Source of the DNA: Axinella damicornis
Lineage: Eukaryota > Porifera > Demospongiae > Axinellida > Axinellidae
NCBI GenBank assembly: GCA_963931865.1
Contig: OZ007510.1
Span: 3,624,747-3,688,746 of the forward strand
Length of the DNA: 64,000 bases
Direction of reading: 5' to 3'
Under the pieces are notes generated by a model. The model was not told where the DNA came from, ran no database searches, and worked only from the letters and a program-made list of their open reading frames with translations. Shown here piece by piece: positions 10,882-23,923 of this stretch. The first letter of the stretch is position 1. Each line of letters starts with the position of its first letter. The position numbers and the translations under genes were made by a program.

Positions 10882-13800
10882 ACATGTGAGCATGTGGCAT
10901 GTACATGCTGTGAAGAATGAGGGCCATCAGACACTCTCACCTTAGCTGCAAACCTGGCATATCTCCAGGAGTAGAAGTTTCTAGCCTCAGTGCTCTCAGC
11001 ATTGGCAATGGACTCGTGGTAGAGGACCTCAGCCGCCTCGTACCTCCGGTCCCTCACCTCCAGACCGATCTGCCTCAGCCGCACCAGCACCAACCCTGGT
11101 AAGAGCGAATCGATTCCCTTCAGGATGCCTCGGGCTTTCTCTATATTTCCTGCAGGAAGAAAGGGACACGATCAAGGTCTTTGATGTGAGCTGAGAAATG
11201 GTATCTCCCTACCTCTCTTCTCCTCATAGGTGGCCCACTGGATATGGATGTTTGGCTTCTGCTGCAGGTGGATAGTGCAGGCTCGACTGTAGATGGAGGA
11301 GACAAGGTCTGGACGGTGGTCCTCAGCATACTTGGCGAACTGGTTGAAGACAGTGTCAGCATGTGAACATGTGCATGGCCGTGTGAAAGTGATGTGCGCA
11401 TATGTATGACAGGCCAGTCACAGGTTGGGGAATTCAATGGGTGGTCACTCCAATAAACACCACTGCGGCCAGGGATTGCGAATCTGTACACAGCAGATGT
11501 AAGTGTGGTGTACCGTTTTACTCCATATACTACAAAAACGTCACGCAGTAACGGTAGATTTTGCAACAGTCACTGGCAATTTAGCAGCTGTCACAGGCAG
11601 TTTTTGGATGGTCACAGCAGTCGCACCTCTAAGTACAGTGTGTAATGGAGTGACCATCCCGTGGAATTGGTATTCAGTACACCAGGAATCCCCTACCCCA
11701 CTGTCCCCACCCTACTCCACTGCCTACCACGGCAGCATCATGCAGACCTTTGTCCAGAAGTCCTCGTAGAGGGCGCAAGCAATCATGCACCGCTCAAAGA
11801 GGATGAGTGTCCTCTCCTGGTTGCCCTCGGCAATCTCAAAGTCAAGGTACTCCCGCCAGTTTCGCAACTGTGCTCTTTCCAATGGCTTCACATGGAAGTA
11901 GGGACGTTTGATCTGAGAGGAGGAAGAACAGGAGTTGTGTCAAGGAAGTGAGGCTGATAAACATGTCCGTAGGGTTGTAGGTACTCTCTTTCCTCACCCC
12001 TTCTTCAAACTGGGTTCTCTTTTCCACCTCTGCTTTGCACCTCTCATGTACTGCACTCCTCCTCTCCAGTATCTTCTCCCTCATAGCCTTCTCCACCGCA
12101 CCCTCCTGGAGAGAGGTTGTGTGTGTGAGGAAGTGGTACATGTGTTGTAGTATTGTACACGTACTGTAGTCGTAGATTATTTCGGGTGACAATAATTGGT
12201 CTGGTCACACACAAATATTTCACGGGGGAATTTTGCTGATTATATCACCCCGAAAAATTCCGCCATTGACACATTGACCATAGATAATTTAAACTGGAAA
12301 GACGATCGAATTGTGTGAATGGATAACGACATATGGGACGCAGCTGTTGGGGAAGAGTTACTGTGTGAGAGTTGAGCCCAGGAACATAACAGATATGCTA
12401 TAGCTGTGAAAAATATTTTGCGTGTTTTCACCTGCGCAAAAATTTCCACACTGTGAAATTAACTACAACTACGATATGTGCAGGTATGGCTGTGCGAGTA
12501 CGCAAGTATGGAGGAGTAATGAGATGGCATGTGTAGTTCACAGTCCCTATAGTTTGTGCCCCTCACCTCTGGGATCTCTGGCCCCTCTGCCACCACCGAA
12601 CCCCACAGTTCCTCCTTCTCCTCTGCACTCAGCAGGTCGCTGGGGGGTGTGTCCTCCACAAGCTGCTTGAAACTGGAGAATAACAACCCAATGTCATACT
12701 CACACACATAGCACACACACACATAGCACGCACACACACAGCTGCACACACACACATACACAGCGTGCACACATACACATACACAGCGTGCACACATATA
12801 TAGCGCACACACACACAAACAAACTTTGGAACATTGCTCATCTGCAAACCTTTCAAAGTACTGCTGGTACTGTTGAGTGGGTGTGGCAAGGAGGCGGTCG
12901 TAGATCCCCATGAGGTGCTGTGGGGAGCCGTTTGTCTTCTCCCACTCAAGGTATGAGTCCCATAGCTTGGATGACTTGTATTCCATACCACAGGCTTCTA
13001 CCGCACGGCGGTACAAACTGGAGATCAAATTTGTAGGTGCGTGAGAAGTGTGGGAGCCAGCTTGTTACTCGGTCCTCTAAACACAGCAGTTTGTCTTGTG
13101 AGAGAACCAGAGAGACGTCATTGCACCAACTTTCCCCATACGATGCCACAAGTTGTTAGGGAAATGGCTCGCGGAACTGCCTCTCTGGTGACTGCCACAA
13201 GATTAACACGCTAGAGAACAAGTGAGCGGATGAGAGGGACTGCGGTTTGCAGTGAGCAGTCATTACCTTCTGGCTGTCTCTACCAGGTGCTAGCCGTGAC
13301 GCCAGCCAATTTGAAACATGCCACACGCTGGCCATTGTGCAATAGAAAGTGGCATATACACACATAAACACATGTACAGATGCAAACATCACATTTTGAG
13401 GCAGTGAGAGAGAGCGCAAAACTTACACACTTGTTGAGCAAATTTGAGCTCTTAGCTGAAATGAAGACATCATACAAGATCAACACATTATTACTCAGAG
13501 TAGCACATTAGCTCCACATAGCTTTGTCGGTCGACGGGGGAAAACTTGTTCCCAGAAGAAAGAACCTTTCACAGATACTAAGCTCCTCACATTACACATG
13601 CAAATCATGTGGAGCTAATAATGATATTCATGAGACATGCCCACTGTGGAGGGAGTGGCAACCTTCTTATGGTTTCCTTCCCCTCGGGTCCCTCCTGCAC
13701 TGCCGTGGTGAAGCCAAGGTAGTGCATCCACAGATCCACACTCAGTGGAACAGCCTCCACCCCTCGCTCAAACACCTGTGTGGGGGTCAAAGGTCAACTA

Positions 13801-14494
13801 CTGAGCTTTCCCTATCAAAACAGCACACATCTGTGTGTGCACATAAGGGTGTATCGGTGTGGGGAGGGGGAAGGAGATGGAGAGGTGTGTGGTGGGGAGG
13901 AGCTGAAGAGGTGTGAGTGTGAAGGGACCGAGAACTGTGTGTGTGGAAGGAGATGGAGAGGAGGTGGGGAGGGGCAGAGAAGAGTGTGCGTGCATGTGCA
14001 GGGGGGAGGCGCAGGGGGGAGGAGATGGAGAAGTGTGAATCTGTGTGGCACACTGACCTCCCTGGCAGTGTCATTGCTGGAACGTTTTCTCTCAAAGTCA
14101 GCATATTTCTTCCAGTAGCCATAGCAGTAAGGATACAGCCCTAGAAATGCATCAAAAACTTCACGAGCAGGATCCAGCTTGCCCTGAGGACAGAGAGCAC
14201 AACCATCACAATAGCCTCATTCACAGGCCACTCCCTGGCATGGGAACAAGCTACAATTATGGGTACTGATACTTCTCCTCAGGTTCACACACACATACAG
14301 AACAAAATAAGTGTTGCTGGCTGGTCAAAGAGCTGACAGCATTTCTCTTTGCCCACCTTCTGATCCACGAGGTGTAGCAGACTTGTCCAGCTGCTAAAGT
14401 CTGAGGGCTTCTCCTTCACTGCAGACCAGTACTTGATCTCTGCCTCACTGGGTTTGCCCTCGTCAATTGCAGGAGGCTCAGTGTCTGGTGGTGG

Positions 14495-14535
<41 letters not shown>

Positions 14536-14971
14536 GGGGTGAAGGAGAGGAGGAAAGAATACATGGCTTAATTCCAGAAGACTTGCTATCTATAAGGATG
14601 CTTACCCTTTGGTGATCCTTGTTGCACTGTCTCGTCCACGTCCATTCTGTTCACTGTCACCCCCTCCTCCGCAGGATCCACTCCCTGCCCCTCCTTCTTC
14701 ACAAGATCCATCCCCTCCCCCTCCTTCACAGGTTCCACCCCCTCACCTTCCTTCTCCACTGGATCCACCCTCTCACCTTCATCACTACTGGGGTCCTCTG
14801 GTAGTGCTAGTGGCATTCATAGGGATTGCCAAGTTAAAACCAGTTTGTGAACAACTCTACAACCGCATCAAGCCTCCTGCTAGTGCTGGATGATGACCTC
14901 TAACTTAACACCTCACTTGAGTTGCTTGACTTGGCAGGCTCCCCCGGCTCCAGCTCCATGAGATCGGCCAT
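9268..14971 (-). CDS. PRPF39: Pre-mRNA-processing factor 39 (U1 snRNP-associated HAT-repeat protein)
   Basis: Fifteen exons on the minus strand: 14971-14917, about 14797-14606 (acceptor could be 14806), 14484-14357, 14183-14058, 13775-13663, 13017-12850, 12672-12567, 12105-11998, 11912-11748, 11339-11213, 11149-10941, 10844-10603, 10028-9945, 9864-9720 and 9327-9268. Every junction keeps phase, and the total is about 675 residues (human 669). HAT-repeat segments typical of Prp39 are clear: [61 protein letters not shown] and [20 protein letters not shown]. The acidic N-terminus and the Q/Y-rich tail ([22 protein letters not shown]) are family-like. Prp39 is part of U1 snRNP in yeast and acts in early 5' splice-site recognition. 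Confidence 0.93.
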
Positions 14972-15112
14972 GCTGCTGCAGCTAAAAGATCACGTGTGCA
15001 TACTGCCAATGGTTAATGCATTACGTCATCCTAAACACTAGAGGTCGATAGGTTCGAGGAGATCGAGGACACGATCGACGAACAGTACTAGTACAAACCT
15101 CCAGGGATTGGG
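14972..15112. promoter_or_regulatory. Probable bidirectional promoter, PRPF39 / CRIPT
   Basis: The start codons of PRPF39 (14971, minus) and CRIPT (15113, plus) are only 141 bp apart, so both promoters must overlap. No clear core element is visible. This is inference from spacing. Confidence 0.5.
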
Positions 15113-16465
15113 ATGGTGTGCAAGGATTGTGAGTGAATGTCTTATTTGACAAGAAAACGTCTCCGTCAGTGTTCATAAACCTATGAAATTTGTTTGTCAA
15201 CAGGTGAAAAGAAGCTGGGCCGTGTAATTTGCCCAGATCCTTGGAAGAGTGGGGCCAGAAACACCATAGGTGGGTATATCTTTACAGTAATTTGTGTGAA
15301 CAGTGTGTGCGCAGTACTACTCTCAGTACGTGGTACGTAATTTATGTGGTTAGGGTATTAACGTTCATGTTGGGTTAATGTTATGGCCTGTGTAAATATT
15401 GTGCAGCATACAGAAGCTAACGTACTGTTGCTAATGGCATGTAGCTTGTAGGCCAGACCATAAGACACAAGGCACTGGTGGTTACTCCGTGCTTAGAGCT
15501 GCAACCAGGGATTGTGACCTGGATGTGGGTGTGGCTTACCATATTCTACTCGGTCACAGCTCTAAGTATGGCGTGTATTGGAGTGACCATCCCTTGTTCA
15601 ATATCACTACCCCCTACATGCTCTATGCATGAAGTACACCTGCTGTGAATGCCCATATACGCTGATGTCTACTTGCACACTAAGATGGTAATTGTCATGC
15701 ACAGAAATGTAGCAATGTTACACAGGGTACACTATGGGGATCAAGTGTGTTGTTGTTGCTTCCTGAACTCTAGAGAGTGGAGGAAGAACAGTTGGGGAGA
15801 ACAAGGCACTGACCTCGAAGAAGGCAAGGTATGATCACAATGCTTCTCCTTCAACTAAAGCCTATCACAGCTAGGATTTGAGTATTACTTGAGCCACGTA
15901 GCCTTGTTCCCAGGTGCTGTCACTGAGCGCTTGGGAATGAGGCTACATGAACTACCTCAAAACATATGGAACACAGGACTAGTATTGTGCCAACAATTTT
16001 CTCCAAAAATTAATCACAATATTAATGATGGTGTAGAATAATAATGACATGCCATCACTAAATCCTTTGCAGAGAACATTTTTGCATCTAGTGTTATATT
16101 ACATGCATCAGGTTTATGGTATGGGGGTACAGATCAACACTGCTCGGCTACAACTAATATAGGGGTGACTCGTGCTTTGTTGCTACTAAAGTCTTTGTGG
16201 ATAAATGTACGACATGCAATCCAACCATATAGGTTCACACCCTATACGAGGTTCCGCAAGTGTAAGATATGCAAGCAGACAGTACACCAGGCTGGGTCCC
16301 ACTACTGCCAAGGTCGGTTTAGTCTGGCTATGGAAGAGTATATTACTGTGAGCAGAATCTTTCCTTCTCTTTTCATTGCTAGGATGTGCATACAAGAAGG
16401 GAATCTGCGCCATGTGTGGGAAACAGATAATAGATGTGAAGGATTATAAACAATCAAGTGTATAA
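15113..16465 (+). CDS. CRIPT: Cysteine-rich PDZ-binding protein CRIPT
   Basis: Five exons (15113-15128, 15204-15269, 15774-15828, 16233-16312, 16383-16465) sum to exactly 100 codons, i.e. 99 residues against 101 in human. The start MVCKDCEKKLGRVICPD, the middle SGGRTVGENKALTSKKAR, and zinc-knuckle CxxC pairs CKIC, CQGC and CAMC are all in place. The C-terminus KDYKQSSV keeps the PDZ-binding end that binds PSD-95-type PDZ domains. CRIPT is also known as a component of the minor spliceosome. It shares a promoter region with another splicing factor, PRPF39. The first coding exon is only 16 bases long. Confidence 0.95.
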
Positions 16466-16927
16466 AACACACACACACACAAACATTATATCATCTCCCT
16501 TGCTTCCACTCTCGATCTCTATCTGCTTCACATTGACCTATCAAATAATGTTGCCAGTTACAGTGATTCTCTGAGCTATAAGGATTTTGTGGTCCTGCAG
16601 CTGTGGATGGGGGCCTGTGTGAAGTGTTGGCTTGTCAAGATCCATGATGAGAATTACGCCCTTATAATTATTTGCCACAGTTCCGTTCTCAGCCAGCTGG
16701 GACTTTGAACCAATGTTGTATGCAGCACACTTGTCATAACTTAGCCGGCAAACCTCTATATTGCATGCACGCACAAAATACGTATTATGCCAAACTGGTC
16801 AAAGCAACAACAGTCACGGTATGTTGATATCTACTCAACTGTGCTATTGCTGCCGAATGAGTAACTGCATGTTTGCATGTATACAATGGACACCATGTAG
16901 TGAAGGACATGTACTTAATTGCCCAAG

Positions 16928-19350
16928 TCATTCAAATGGGTTTGTAGATTTGGTGGTTCCATAGTCAAAGGGGTTGTGTGATTGCACCGTTTCTTTCTGG
17001 AAACGGGAATATTTTGGACTAGCTCTCCTACGACATATCCGCCTGCAGTAGGCCACCATTAGAATGACATAGATCACAAACAACAGCAGCAGAACCGCAG
17101 CAACCAGCCATGCAGCCACCTGCAACCAAACACATAGACAGTATGCATGAGTACTATGGACAGATTTTGTTTTGTTACAAATTCCGTCAGTAAGATTTGC
17201 CTACCTCTGATTGCAGAATAGAGTCATAAAATGTACATGTAGGTCCACCCACATTGAAGTCACTACAGCTATAGAGAGACACACATATCAGAACCACATC
17301 ATGAAACAGGAGATTGTAGATGGAGGGAGGGTAGAGGGGGAGAGAATAGTATGGAAAGAGAAGGGGGAGACAGAGGGTGTAGAGGAGGGAGAGAAGCTTA
17401 GGGTAGAGGGGGGTAAGAAGGAGAAGAGGAGAGGAAGGTGCAGCATGGAGTTTAAGCTCCAATAACTACAATCAATCAGATGAAACCAGCAGTAAACATT
17501 TTGGAGAGGCTTTCTGTTTACAGCAATACGGATACCTTCCTGATCCATGATTGATCATGTGCGTCTTATACACATCACAGGTCATGGCAAGCCCGATAGC
17601 GGTGTTCACTGCAACACCTAGACTTCCTAGAAGGCCCATCCCGATAATAGGCAGTTCAAAGAACAACAGCAGATTCAAACTGTGTACAACAGAAGAGAGA
17701 CATCTCAAATGCTTTTTCCTAACTGTAAGCCAGCCACTCAGTGTAGTATGGAATGAGAGGACAGTGGGCAATGGGCATGTACAAAAGGCATGACAACCTG
17801 AGCATATCAGCCTGGGTATGAAGTAGTCTTGCGGGCCAGGCATTTGTGGCGTGCATTAGGAGGGGAAAAGAATGTCTAGTCATTAGTCATTATAGACAGC
17901 TTTTGGTGGCACGGAGGAATTTAAAAAACATGACATCACATCAAAAGTCATGAGGAGTACATGTAGGCCTTGGCAAATTATGCTCGAGCATCATAGTATG
18001 GTGGAAGCATTAGCTGGCATAAGGCCCTTCCAAATCAATTTATAGTTTCTCATCCAACCTAATTTCCACCCGCGTGGGTTTTGGCTTCCTCAAGTATCTC
18101 ATGAACTGAGCATGCTGAGTGGAAAATTGCATTACGTCATGGATCGGGAGCAGAGTCAGGAGGAAACACTTGAAAAAGAAAAGGAAGAGCTAAAAAGTGA
18201 GATATTAATGTATACCGCCCGCCCGCATGCCCAGTACACTGGGAGTGAGATGAGAAACTATAAATTGATTTGGAGGGGCCTAATAAAGAGCTGTTGAGAG
18301 CATAATAATGATTGTAGCTTGCCAAGGTGTGGTTTGCTTTTAATTTATCGGTATCTAGCCTCGTTCCCAGGCTCCTCCCCAGCTTTTTGTCGCTTACTGT
18401 ACATAAAACGCTTTATGTACAGTATGCGACAAAAAGCTGGGGAGGAGCCTGGGAACGAGGCTAGCCTGGCTGTCAATGTCTACTTCAGGTACAGGGCTAA
18501 TCCTACTTAGTGACACGTGGCAGCTTTGTTCAGAGTTTGCCTAACAGGCCAGGTGTGCTCATGAATAATCATTTATTATGAATGAGCATAATGTGAGCAT
18601 ACTAATAGCAGTTTAAGAGCATTGGAGCAGTAGGACAGTTTTTGAGCATAATTCACCAAGGCCTAATGCAACTACAGCGTCTGTACTATGTCAGTGATTA
18701 GCAAGAAATGGTTGTTGTTCATGCTATTCGCTTGTGACTGTAAAGGATGCAAAAACTTGTCTATGGTGACCAGATGTTCTTTTTCCTTCACCATGCATGC
18801 CACGAACATTATGGCCCACGAGATGAAGTACGAAGCTAAGTGTACAGCTAGGGCGCAGTCTAAATTGGTGCCCAAGGGTACTGGTCCTGGAGAAAGTTCT
18901 GTGCACTTCAAAGATTGCCAGGAAACCACACTGGGATCAAGACGAGGCTTGTACAATCAATAACTGGCTGGCTTGCAAGATCAGTAAACTGACTTACACA
19001 CTGACTCCTGCAATTGCCTTGATTATCGCCCCAACAGCCAGGAGCGCTCCAAGCACTGACAATGCACCCTCACCCCAGATGGAAACATCACAGGCAATCC
19101 CAGAGCTGAGATAAAAATTGCTGAGGTGGCCATCGGCTGCTCCTTTGTACGTGGCATACAGTATGCAGCTACCATGCTGTTGACCGTTATAGAACGCATT
19201 GATTTCGTTTTTCTTTGCGACAAAGATGCCGAGGGATACCGACGCCAGTGCCACTACTGCGACCAGTGGGACTATGAGCAGACAGTGGCATACCCTCGAA
19301 CCGATGTTCTTCGTTCTTTTCGTAGTTGTTTTCAACTCTTGGTCGTCCAT
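16928..19350 (-). CDS. Four-TM protein resembling TMEM179, paralog A
   Basis: Exons read on the minus strand are 19350-18998, 17679-17536, 17268-17205 and 17119-16928, giving 250 residues with consistent phases (2, 2, 0). Four hydrophobic spans are visible: VPLVAVVALASVSLGIFVA, a second near VLGALLAVGAIIKAIAGV, a third around GMGLLGSLGVAVNTAIGLA and a fourth WLVAAVLLLLFVIYVILMV. Cysteines fall at TMEM179-like places (GSCILY, GIACDV, TCD, SCSD, PTCTFYDS). The tail carries NPFDYG and ends NPFE, so it has two NPF motifs, which EH-domain endocytic proteins can bind. A further in-phase open stretch at 18930-18757 (58 codons) could be a cassette exon; it was left out because it would add a fifth membrane span and its 3' part resembles repeat DNA near 29,390. 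The family call is by pattern only. Confidence 0.6.
18356..18463. repeat. 108-bp near-perfect hairpin element
   Basis: Two arms of about 48 bp read TAGCCTCGTTCCCAGGCT... and its reverse complement, with only a few loop bases around ACGCTTTATG. The inner arm contains AGCTTTTTGTCGC, which recurs in other copies. It lies in an intron of the paralog A gene. Confidence 0.85.
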
Positions 19351-19686
19351 GTTGTCTCCAGGATATTATTCCCAGACCCCGATCTTGATTAGCCATGACT
19401 ATAATCACAACTAAAATGCATGTTACGTCAGAAGTGCATGGCAGGCCATCGCATTAACAACAGCAGCTGGGTAGTTATATCAAAAAAATAATACCTCCAC
19501 TGGTGCCTCCTATTCGCTACAATATCATACAGTGAAAAGTCAGAATGTGCTAAGAGTGTGTCAGAAATGTGCACTGAAAAGACGAATGGTTTCACAGCAG
19601 AGGTTTGGGTTTGCAGTGGTCATAGTAGTTAGTGGAAAGGTTGCTTTTACATGTCAAAGACTGGTACAAGTTCAGCAGCAAGAGCT

Positions 19687-20995
19687 CTAGATAGGCCTGG
19701 CTGGCTCATCCTCTGGGGGGTGGTCCTCAGCTGTCAGGATCTCACGGTCTTCATGGGGTGTTTTCTTGCGCCGTCGGAAGAATATCACCATCCGGATAAT
19801 GAAGATGACAAGGGCAATGACAAGGAAGGCGAACACAAACCATGCAGCCCCCTGGCATACAGCGGTGTATATGTGTGTGTGTGTGTGTCATGGGGGGGGG
19901 GGGGGAGAGGGTAAGAGAGGCTGTGATGCTTAGTGTGACTGCAGGCAGCACATGAATGTATAGCACTTACATTTTGTGGGTCAAAAGTTTTGTAAATCGT
20001 CAACTACGCATTACTCGTGAAATTATTTCAACAAAATTATAACAGTATGTATGGGATGGACAGTACCCGCTACCGGAGACACAAGGAGCTGTGCGAGCTG
20101 CGATGTACTCCAGCAATCTGGCGACACAAAATTCAGGGGAAATATCTGAAATGAATGCTGAAAGGTAGGGAAGTGAGCTGCAGGTCTGCAGTATACCATG
20201 TTCATAGCCTCGATGTGTGTGACGTCCTTGACCTGACTGCAAATTAGTGAAACTATTTCAACAAAAATGTTCTGAAACAGCAAATTAGAATTTAGACCCG
20301 CAAAATTTGACTGCATACAGTATTTCTGAAGAACTATACCTGAGCTGAGTTCATCCGGCCATAAAACGTGATGCCATTCCCGTTTGGAATCAGCTGGTCA
20401 TCACAGCTACAGAATAATGCAGTTGCAACTGACAATGATTCTACAAACCATATTTGTTGACATTATACATGACTGCTTGAGGGAGCCTTGTTCCCAGGCC
20501 AGTGTCGTTTTCGGTTGCACGAAGAATGCAGAGGGCCTGGTATATTTCCTCACGTGTGTGATGTCAAGGGTAGAAATGTGGTAGAAAGGACTTATGGATG
20601 CACCGGGGCTCAGAACAGCAAGAACTAAGGTACCAGGAACATATCTAGCCAGTGGGGGGCAACTGTCATACACACCAAGGGTTGAATGTGAAGTTGGTTG
20701 AACAATACATGAAACTCTGCTTTTTCATTCTGAAAAGTTTTGCCATTTGTCGATTACGTCATGCTCACGTGAGGAAATACACCAGGCTCCGTACTGCAAG
20801 CAATGAAAAGCTGGGAGGGACCTAGGAATAAGGCTATGCATGAGGGTCTGTAGTCCTTACCCAGTAGTATCACCATATTGTTTCCCGAGTTGGTCACAGG
20901 TGACTTTGAGGCCAATGGAGGTTACAACACCCACAACAAAGGACACCACCACGCACACTGACAGCACCACCACCTCGGCAATCACTGTTATCCAG

Positions 20996-21049
<54 letters not shown>

Positions 21050-22680
21050 TGAGAACTGCAGCAGCAGCAGTGGCAATACAAACTGTAATGTCTCATGAAT
21101 ATCACAGCAGTGTAACTATATCGGGGGTGGGACTGACTATAGTGATGTACGACCTTTGTACTTTACCACTACCTTCGAACCTCAAACTCTGCGAAGATTG
21201 CGCAAGAATGATGGCTGTAACCTTCCAGAACAGCTGAGGCTGCAAGTGGACACTATCCGGGAGCAGCAGGTGAAGCGGATGCGATCGGGGAGTAGCTAGA
21301 GAAGCGGACGGATCGGGGGGTGAAGCGCCCGGGAGCAGGTGCACCAGGGGCCGGACTGCTAACATAGGCGAACGAAGGGTAAGTAGCTGAGGGAGCAAAG
21401 CGAATGAAGCTACTTGTAAACAATATTGTTAGTATGGCAAAAACAGAGTTTAATCTATTTCTTGCAATCTGCGCAGGCAAGAGTGCATGAGCCATCGAAG
21501 GCAGTAGCGTCGAACTCAGCATGCCGGCCGTAGCGGAAGTAGTATTACCTCACACGTCCCAAACTTACCTTATACGGCAAGAGGCCATTACTTAAAAGTG
21601 TGAAAGACAAATTGGCGTTTGTGCGGTTCCACAAAGGTCTTCCATACACAACATGTATAAGGCATGACCATAAGGCGTGAGGGATCACAACATGTCTATA
21701 CTAGTTTGACGCTTCGGCGGCTCATGTGCTCCTGATGCAGGGATATCAGCCTGAATTTAGGAGGTATGCTTACTACTTACCGGTAACAGCGAACATTAAC
21801 ATACTTGGAAGACAGCTACATAGCTGCTGGCATTTCTGATCACAATAGAACGTACCGTCTTTTGCCACTCGTACAACGGAATGAGAATGCAGGGTAGATA
21901 ACTACGTCAACTGCATAAGGTCTATACACTACGACTGGTTTCGATTGGACAGTACAAACATTATGCCTTCAAGTTTTGGAGGCCAGTTGCATACTGTTAT
22001 TGTTACTGTTATAACGTGTACATTGCGTTGTAAGTTTTGCAAACTCAAAAACAACTTCGCAATTACTACCATGTCTGTTGCTCTGGTACAAATACACTAT
22101 ACCAGCATTACTTGTTGCCTCAACAAATTGCTCAACTACCTCCACCCATATCTGCACCCCCATGTTGCAATAACCAAGCCCATAACAAATCGTCCCAGTT
22201 CCTGCAACTCACTTAGTAGCCAGTATAGTTCGGATGATGCAGAGGACAACGAATGTCAGTGCTACCACGCAAATGATAGCAGTAGAGTAGATGCAAAACT
22301 CGCAGGAATACAACTGTGAATAGTGGAAGTCACACGCCGGCCCTTCACCTCTTATTTTACAGTTACCGTACAGCACACAGTAGTGATGGTTCGTGTCGTT
22401 CACGTTGTTCGCATGGTCAGGATGGTTACTCAGCTAACATGAGAAGGAATGGACAGGCAGGTAATCAGTTCTGCAGAACATACCTAATACTGGTAGCCAT
22501 TAATTAACTTCTAAGGACATATTGTGCAACAACAACAGCCCAACTCGCTACTACTTAATTAAGAGTAGAAGACTTGTGGGGCACTTAACTGCCCTCAGAA
22601 GTGCCCATAGCAAGTATGTACTTTCTGGCAGAAGACTGGCATACTTGCCAATGAGGCATTTCCTGTTGCAAATTAAAATT

Positions 22681-22722
<42 letters not shown>

Positions 22723-23556
22723 CCAGTACCGATATCCAAATACAAAGTGCAAATTTGGAAGTACTAGAGGTGACACATATGCATGCAAGGCCAGTATCCT
22801 GATACTGGTACAATGTAGTGAGCTGAAAACCCCAGTGGTCAGCTTCATCCCCAGCCCAGACCCTTAACCCTAAGTCTACCATAAAGCTACAGCTATGTAT
22901 ACAGCTTCCTGCAGGACCAATAACCACTTCAACCCAGCACTCCATAAACCAATTTTGTCTAAAGCCCTTATAGCTCTAATTTAACATGTTGCTAAATGGG
23001 CTGACAGATCCCATAAACTAGTACTTGTGAAATGCAGTGCCACTATTAGGGCAGGCAAAGTTGATTCATTGATTCTCATCAGGTGCTCTTATAGTGACAA
23101 ATTATGTGTGTGAACTATCATGCAGCGGGGTGTGTCATGGTTCTCAGGGCAGTAAGGAACTGCGGGTGCTGATGAGAAACAAGTCCCAACTTTTGCTTGG
23201 CCTTATATTTCTACGGACTTGCATATTTGCATACAAGCATAGATAATAGAGCCGGCTCTATTATCTATGATACAAGGCCCTCAAGTTGCTCAAACTCACC
23301 TACCCTCTCTTATCTTCTACCCTACCTCCCATCACTGTACCAAAACAAAGAGAACACCTTCATTTTTCACCTGCAGATGGAGATTGGCAAACAGGCCGAC
23401 GACCACCAGGCCCGCTACCAAGATGCAGACAAAGTCTATCGCAATGCTAGCGTTGATGACCCGACCAACGGTGAAACCTTTACTCTTCCCGGAACTGGAG
23501 TCGTCCAGGCCGCCGTAACTAGCAGTGGCATCGTCTTTTTTCTTAAAGAACGACAT
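19687..23556 (-). CDS. Four-TM protein resembling TMEM179, paralog B
   Basis: Exons on the minus strand are 23556-23371, 22433-22213, 20998-20861, 20406-20340 and 19851-19687; phases 0, 2, 2, 0 all agree and give 258 residues. Four hydrophobic spans are seen (AIDFVCILVAGLVVVGLF, IICVVALTFVVLCII, VVVLSVCVVVSFVVGVV, FVFAFLVIALVIFIIRMVI). The conserved-looking positions are HYCVLYGNC, ACDFHYS, GLKVTCD, GCDDQ and ITFYGRMNSAQ, which match the spacing of paralog A and of TMEM179 (CD, then FY, then AQ before the last TM). The cytoplasmic tail is acidic and ends PARPI. The last three introns have the same phases as those of paralog A, so the pair arose by tandem duplication. The first coding exon faces the RRM gene across 367 bp. 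Confidence 0.6.
20484..20836. repeat. Inverted-repeat DNA element, copy 1 of a family with a second copy at 50,827
   Basis: This 353-bp element starts AGCCTTGTTCCCAGGCC and ends with AGGAATAAGGCTA. Inside, TTTCCTCACGTG, GATGTCAAGGGTAGAAA, GGTACCAGG, CAACTGTCATACACACC and GCTCACGTGAGGAAA occur in the same order as in 50,827-51,215. No ORF is shared, so it is non-autonomous. It lies in an intron of the paralog B gene. Confidence 0.8.
21001..21046. repeat. (GA)n microsatellite at a splice acceptor
   Basis: About 23 GA units on the plus strand. On the minus strand it is a CT run that ends at the predicted acceptor of the exon starting at 20998, so it acts as that intron's pyrimidine tract. Confidence 0.9.
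22681..22722. repeat. (ATCT)n microsatellite
   Basis: About ten tandem copies of the tetramer TATC/ATCT, in the first intron of the paralog B gene. Confidence 0.95.
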
Positions 23557-23923
23557 CGCGACTCATTCAGAGAAACGTTTGTTGACTAGAATTTCCGATC
23601 CAAAACACGTGCGTCTCGGCACGGGATCGCTGGGCGTGACGTCATGACGTCTGCACGTGCCAAAACATCACGTGATAAACGCATGGTACCGGTACCGTAC
23701 CGTGCCGTGGGTGTAATTTTTTTGATCTAAGCAAGAGCTCCTTGCCTGGCGCCCACCACTACAGTAACTCCTACTGTCTGCAAGAACGTTTTCCTTTTTG
23801 CGCCTAGGACTGGGGACCAAGTATGTTGCTAGCATGTTATTAGCGGAAAGGGCCTTCCGTTTATGATGTCAAGTGTGAACTTAAAAGTGGGTGGTTTGAA
23901 GTCTGTCAGTAGTAGCTGTAATA
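23557..23923. promoter_or_regulatory. Divergent promoter region with CRE- and E-box-like sites
   Basis: The region lies between the divergent starts of the four-TM paralog B gene (23556) and the RRM gene (23924). It contains the CRE palindrome TGACGTCA at 23637-23644, followed directly by TGACGTC, with CACGTG-type cores on both sides near 23607, 23654 and 23670. The stretch GGTACCGGTACCGTACCG near 23686 is an additional palindrome. Function is inferred from motif content and position. Confidence 0.5.
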
